From Amaurobius ferox (taxonomy: Eukaryota > Arthropoda > Arachnida > Araneae > Amaurobiidae): a stretch of 64,000 bases of DNA. The translations under genes were made by a program, and so were the position numbers. The notes under the pieces are model-generated. The model ran no database searches. It saw only the letters and a list, made by a program, of their open reading frames with translations, and had not been told where the DNA came from. Shown here in pieces: positions 59,131-64,000 of the stretch. The DNA lies in NCBI GenBank assembly GCA_951213105.1, contig OX578137.1:81985410-82049409 (forward strand), given 5' to 3'. Each line of letters begins with the position of its first letter. Position 1 is the first letter of the stretch.

Positions 59131-61990
59131 GTTTTAATCATCGAAGATACCTAATATTTGCTTCATCACATCTCTGCATTATCAATGTTTTATCTAACTC
59201 TAAAAATGCTTTGTTATTTCAAAATAAAATCTTATTCAAAGCGAATGAATCATATTTAATTTTTTACATTTTATAACATTATTTTGCATTTAATAATTTA
59301 TATTAAACTGTGGAAGACTTCAGAAATATTTACCATAATAAATCATATATAATCTATGCAGTCTTGCGAATTTGTTTATATTATGCTTGCGATATGGCGA
59401 ACCTCCATCTCCGGATTGCACTTAAATTGATAGTCTGGATATCCCAGGGACGTGACAAACATTAAAGAGCAACATACAATCACGTACATGTCGCATTATT
59501 GGTAAATTTACGGACAAGACTGGCGGTCTCATGGTAGTCATTTAAAGGAGCTACGTTTATATCTATTGGGATACGCTGACTATCAATTTGTTAAACTAGA
59601 TGATGATACGTGAAAATTTTCTGAATACATTACATATACATGTTCTAAATGTTAAGTAAAAATAATTTTAATACTGCAACATGTTTTATAAGTATAATAT
59701 AGTAATCGCTATAATTGCACAGTAATTTTGGAAATGAGAAATTATTTCTAGAATATAGAGTTTATATATGGTTTTAGGATTCATGTTCATACCTATGGAG
59801 CGAATATGTTAAAGCCATATTTGTACAACACTATATTAAATATCAAATATCAGAAATTATATTAAATAAAATTGTAGTGTATTATCTATGTATTGTGTTT
59901 AGGTCCGTAGTGTGGAAAAATGACAAAATTATCGTTTGCCGAATGTCAGTAGGCTCTGATTTAAAATAACATTTTACTTACTTTGTTAAATCATATTGTT
60001 TTATGTTTGGAGTTTTAAATTTATATTGCTTGATGCATGGAATAATAAAATTATGTTGCTTGATATTTAGAGTTATATAATTATATTTTTTGATGCATGG
60101 AGTAATAAAATTATATTGTTTGATGTTTAGCATTATAAAATTATATTGTTTGATGCATGATGTTGGAGACAAAAATACTTATATGCTGTGTTATACGAAG
60201 CTTTATAACCACTCTTGACGAATGGTAACGAGTTAACATTTTGAAACGACAACTTTTATGTACGTAATAAAACAAAATTATATAGCCTCTCCATTTGATT
60301 TGGAAATGCCTTTTGCACTAAAAGTTAGTTATAATTATCATAATGCGAATAGAAGGACTTGCATTACTAATAAAACATTTGATGAAGTTATTGAAAGATA
60401 CGCATTGAGAAATTATGCTGATAGAGTTCAATGCTGATGGACACCGAAGAAAATATTGAAAACAGTCTCAGCCACAGAAGAAAAGTAAAACTTAGAGTCA
60501 ATTAAATCTTTAATTTCAGTGTCCTATTGTAGAAATTTTCACAGATGTCTAGACAGCAGATGCTCGAAAGGATACATATAGTATCTTTGCTGTTGAAATT
60601 ATAAAAGCAAATATAAAAATAAATATGTTGTTTTAATATATTGTTTATATTTTTATAAGCTAAACATACTGATAATAAAAATATGCCCCTATATGTGGAT
60701 TAATATAGATAGATTATTACTTACTTATTTAATGTTTGCAAGGAAATATATATCGAAAATATTTCTATCATATGTATTATATTTAAATCAATATCTGTAG
60801 AAAAGCATGTCATGTTTTTTTTCATATTTACAGAAAATTAAAATTGGTAGATACTAATTAATTTTTAAACTTTGAAACTTACGAAAACTCCAGACACATT
60901 TCGTACTTTCCTAAAATAAAAATAAACCTAGCTAAATGTTCATAGAATGTTTAATAAATTGATAAATTTGAAGTTTCATAACTTCTAAGGATACAGCAAA
61001 AATAATAATAATTACAATCATGTTGATTGACCAATATTTATAATATATTGATTTTTGTCTGCATGGGGCAGATTGTAGAATTCTCCAATTTCCTACGAAT
61101 TCGGTGAGCAAATCAACCCCATTGTATACTTTCAGATTTAAGTTAATTTGCACATCCCACAGTTATAACAATGCTGTTGCAATTTCCCTGAACTTATAGG
61201 TCAAGAGACTGTAACCAACTGGTATAAATAAAGTAAAAAATAATGAAATACGTTGCCTACAATAACACGATTTATGAAAAGTCAAAAGAATAAATGCCAG
61301 TATCAAAGACAGATAAACTCTGCAAGTAGGTCCTTTTCGTGCAGAAATGACTGTGGAGTATTGTGAAAATGTAATGAGTAATCATGTGGTGATGTTTTTA
61401 GCGCCATGTGACTAAAATTTGCGGATTCATTAACATTGCGTCAAACTGCACCTGCAGTCAACAAGCAATCTCCAACTTCTCCTTTGCTCTTAAGAAAAGT
61501 AGATTGTATAATCATAAATACATAAATATATATTTGAAAGCATTGAAGTTTTAAAAATGAGTTAACCACCTTTTTTTAAATCCACTAACTCAAATCGTTG
61601 TTTAGTGTTGCCCTAAACTATGCCAATGATAAATACTCTAAATGAATTCTGTAAAGTGATATTAAATGGGCATACTAAAATTTTATCATTGAAGGATGAT
61701 TGGACAATGGACATCAGCATGAGTAAGGTAATTCTTCGGGGACAAATACATAGAAACTACCTACCATATGCATCTGGATGTCAAAATAAATTTTATTTGA
61801 CTATGAAGAATTACTGGATATAACACCGAACGAACATTCATCACCTTTCGTAAAGTAATTCATGGAAAGTTTTGTGTGATATATATGGCTATTAATCTTC
61901 TGAAAACGTTTAAGTATTTGCAACACTGTATTTTTAAAACATAACAATTGTACATATGAATACTATGTAGAGATGTATAATTTTATTTAT
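59130..61990 (+). repeat. Segmental duplication, copy 2
   Basis: Partner of 51200-54720. The offset is about 8.07 kb at the left matching block and about 7.26 kb at the right one, so insertions or deletions of about 0.8 kb net separate the copies. The central part holds the 30-bp tandem array and shows no clear match to copy 1. Confidence 0.65.
59990..60168 (+). repeat. 30-bp tandem array with 60-bp higher-order period
   Basis: About six units of the form 'TATATTGTTTGATG' plus 'AATAAAAT' occur in exact 30-bp register. Units alternate between a GATGCATGG type and a GATGTTTAG/GATATTTAG type, giving a two-unit period of 60 bp. Because 30 is a multiple of three, the minus strand stays open (59978-60172) and encodes alternating CIKQY and NIKQY decapeptides. 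I see no evidence that it is a gene. Confidence 0.9.
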
Positions 61991-62377
61991 TCAGCCAAGT
62001 GTGGTTTCTTAAATTACAAAGTTTTCTTTAAATGCGATGGAAGATACAGTGTTGCTCATTTATAATAGCTTCCATTTTTTGCAGCATTGTTATATTGCCG
62101 TCTTCATCCAAAGGACCTTAACTATAAATCTTTATTATAAAATGTATAAAAAATACATAAAACATGACATTTTAATACTATTTACATTATGTGTCAACTT
62201 ACCGCAGTCAGCTAAGCGATATATTATTATGCTATGAACTCATTATTTATTTTAGTATCAATTTCTTCGATGTTCTTTGTACATTGTATCTCCACGACTA
62301 AGACATATTTTATTATTAAATAATATTTGTTACATTTAAACTTATATCAGCCGGTTATTAGTTACCACTTCTTCTTG
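61991..62377. other. AT-rich DNA without recognised gene
   Basis: The 66-codon frame at 62037-62237 has no recognised domain. Confidence 0.45.
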
Positions 62378-62580
62378 AAGGTAATAAACTCTGTGTCTTT
62401 CTACCCCTGACAGGTCGGACAATCTCCAAAGGATAAGGTTCCTGTTTGGGCGGATGGAAAATGTCACTCAATATAGACCTGGCCTCAATAGAGGTGACAT
62501 TTATAGAGACTACCCCATCCTTCTACTAACCCATCACCTCTCGAAGGAGATAGTCAATTCTTAATTTAGTTAATTTTGAA
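62378..62580 (-). repeat. Diverged SINE copy lacking its head
   Basis: The landmarks 'TTTGGGCGGATGGAAAATG', 'CACTCAATATAGACC' and 'AACCCATCACCTCTCGAAGG' correspond to the body of the minus-strand SINE at 8284-8567. Box B and the A box are not seen. Confidence 0.6.
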
Positions 62581-62921
62581 TGAGCAATACTAGTTAGATT
62601 TGAACATAAATAGTTATATTTGTATCACTAATAACACATAGGGAAAGACACATCTCGCAGTTTACATGAAAACACTAGTGTGACATAGCATATTCATTAT
62701 GGCTCTTTAATTTAAATAATTGTTAATTGATATTCAAAACCTACATGAGTTCACCTCATTTTTTTAATAATGTGTTCTCATTTCCTTCTTGATGCAGATT
62801 ATTTCAAAGTAGACATTGCCTCTATAAAATAGTGTTACTATAATATGTTGTCAATATAAGATGTCGAAAGCCCAGACCATCCGACTCATCCAAGGACTTA
62901 GAGCAACGTTAATATAAGACG

Positions 62922-63283
62922 TGTAAAACACCAGTTCCCGTTAGATCACCGAAGTTAAGCAGCATCGGGCGCGTATAGTACTTGGGTGGGTGACCACCTG
63001 GGAACACCGTGTGCTGTTGGCTCATTTAAGTCGACGTGGTGGCCGAACGGTCCAGACGAGCGTTTCCAGCGTTCGATCGGCCGCCACGTTGTGGGTTCGA
63101 GTCCCACATAAGACATGGATGTTGTGTGTTGTGGGCGCAGTGTGTTCCGCCCTCCTCTGGTGCGCCTGGGGCAACGTCATAGGATGGCAAAATGGTTCAC
63201 GATTTCGTCCGTGCATAGGGCAAACGACGCAAGTCGACGAAGAGTCTAGTACTAGAGTCTAGTGCCTGGCCATTGGAAAAAAA
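62922..63283 (+). mobile_element. Hybrid SINE: 5S rRNA-derived head joined to tRNA-like part
   Basis: Positions 62922-63023 match the 3' four fifths of 5S rRNA: 'GATCACCGAAGTTAAGCAGC' (internal control region), 'GTGGGTGACCACCTGGGA' and 'CCGTGTGCTGTTGGCT'. A tRNA-like segment follows (63033-63108) with 'GTGGTGGCCGAACGGTCCAG' and a perfect T-arm GTGGG-TTCGAGT-CCCAC (box B). Next is a GC-rich body and a poly-A tail (63277-63285). AATATAAGACGTG (62911-62923) and AATATAAGATGCG (63284-63296) look like a target duplication with two mismatches. The 5S head lacks its first bases, so this copy is probably 5'-truncated. It is not a functional 5S or tRNA gene. The frames at 62990-63262 and 63022-63216 are by-products. 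Confidence 0.85.
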
Positions 63284-63296
63284 AATATAAGATGCG

Positions 63297-64000
63297 TCAC
63301 TAACAAGAACAATGTACCTTATTCGTACAATTCAGATGTTATTTTCAGAAGTATGTACTTAAATATAGGAGATATGGTAAGATCCTATCATAGAGCCTTT
63401 CTAATTGAAAGTATTTTATGGAAAATTCAATGTTGAAATAAATTCAAGTATGCAATACGTCCTAGATAAGTATCTAAACATGCTTTGGACCTTTGATCGT
63501 ACAGGGTGACCGTTCTTCTACGACTAGTAATCTTAAATAAGCCCTCGATAAGCAACCGAATAGGCCGTTAAAATGTAGGGCCAGTTCATGAACCTCATTC
63601 GGCGACAAGGAATTAAAAAAATTCCTTTTTTTAAAAGCTCTAAGCTTGCATTGGCTTTATTGCAATGAGCATCGACAACGTAGTTGCCTTCTGCTTAGGT
63701 GTAATTCGCGTAAATATGTACATAAACACGTATCCACCCCATGCGCGAGCATATTAAATATAAAATAAGGAAGTAATTAGCGGGAACACAGGTAATTAAC
63801 ATTATGAAGAAAATTGAGCTGAGTATACCAGTAACAACTGCATTGCAATGAGAAATAGAAGCTAAGATAGATCAAAATACAGGAGAACAAATGGGGGTGA
63901 TAAATGGAAGCATAGTAAATGTTATTCGATTCGATAGATGTACGACTAAAACACTTATATTGAAATACTTGCACATTATAGCAAATACAATGTTATTTCT
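63297..64000. other. AT-rich DNA without recognised gene
   Basis: No supported gene or repeat. The minus frame at 63777-63974 has no domain. Confidence 0.5.

Noticed and set aside
59990..60168. CRISPR-like array
   Set aside because: Units are directly tandem with no unique spacers, in eukaryotic repeat-rich DNA.
62922..63023. Functional 5S rRNA gene
   Set aside because: The 5' portion is missing, substitutions occur, and it continues into a SINE body with a poly-A tail and no T-run terminator at the 5S end.
63033..63108. Functional tRNA gene
   Set aside because: The T-arm is perfect, but the 3' end does not pair with the 5' end to form an acceptor stem.
62990..63262. 90-codon open frame as a gene
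   Set aside because: It lies inside the 5S/tRNA-like SINE.

Overview
No protein-coding host gene can be supported anywhere in these 64 kb. The sequence is strongly AT-rich and crowded with microsatellites. It carries relics of most eukaryotic transposon groups: non-LTR retrotransposon, LTRs, SINEs with RNA polymerase III boxes, Tc1/mariner, hAT, P element and foldback elements. This points to intergenic or large-intron DNA of an animal. The transposase and SINE types fit an arthropod, and an arachnid is plausible, but the source is inferred and not proven. There is no bacterial gene organisation, no CRISPR and no operon.

Layout. 1-9 kb: AT-rich DNA with a 1.37-kb composite repeat (2.9-4.3), an LTR-like block (5.65-6.28), a perfect short duplication beside AT microsatellites (6.47-7.34) and a tRNA-derived SINE (8.28-8.57). 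9-16 kb: a clean 5'-truncated LINE insertion (9.43-9.88), a SINE cluster (11.26-12.18) and old repeats. 16-21 kb: a P-element relic inserted in a T-rich repeat that has a hammerhead-like motif downstream. 21-24.4 kb: a CAGGGTG foldback element, then a Tc1 fragment inside a pair of long inverted repeats. 27.7-34.8 kb: a degenerate array of about 150-bp units interrupted by a hAT element, itself interrupted by a solo-LTR-like insertion, and the same array family in the opposite orientation.

35-48 kb: a SINE with a perfect 14-bp target duplication (36.35-36.63), several copies of a 'GGAAAGTATT' repeat family, a second copy of the composite repeat (40.95-43.01) and a complex inverted-repeat locus holding tRNA-like SINE pieces (46.6-47.85). 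48-62 kb: very AT-rich DNA carrying two parts of an old direct segmental duplication (about 51.2-54.7 and 59.1-62.0). One copy is interrupted by an LTR with a heat-shock-element promoter. The other lies downstream of a nearly full-length Tc1 element (57.03-58.24) whose transposase is broken by stop codons only. 62-64 kb: a SINE joining a 5S rRNA-derived head to a tRNA-like part.

These parts do not work together as a pathway. The interest lies in insertion chronology (nesting), clean target duplications, inverted or duplicated arrays, and regulatory motifs carried by mobile elements. All boundaries and family calls were made by eye.
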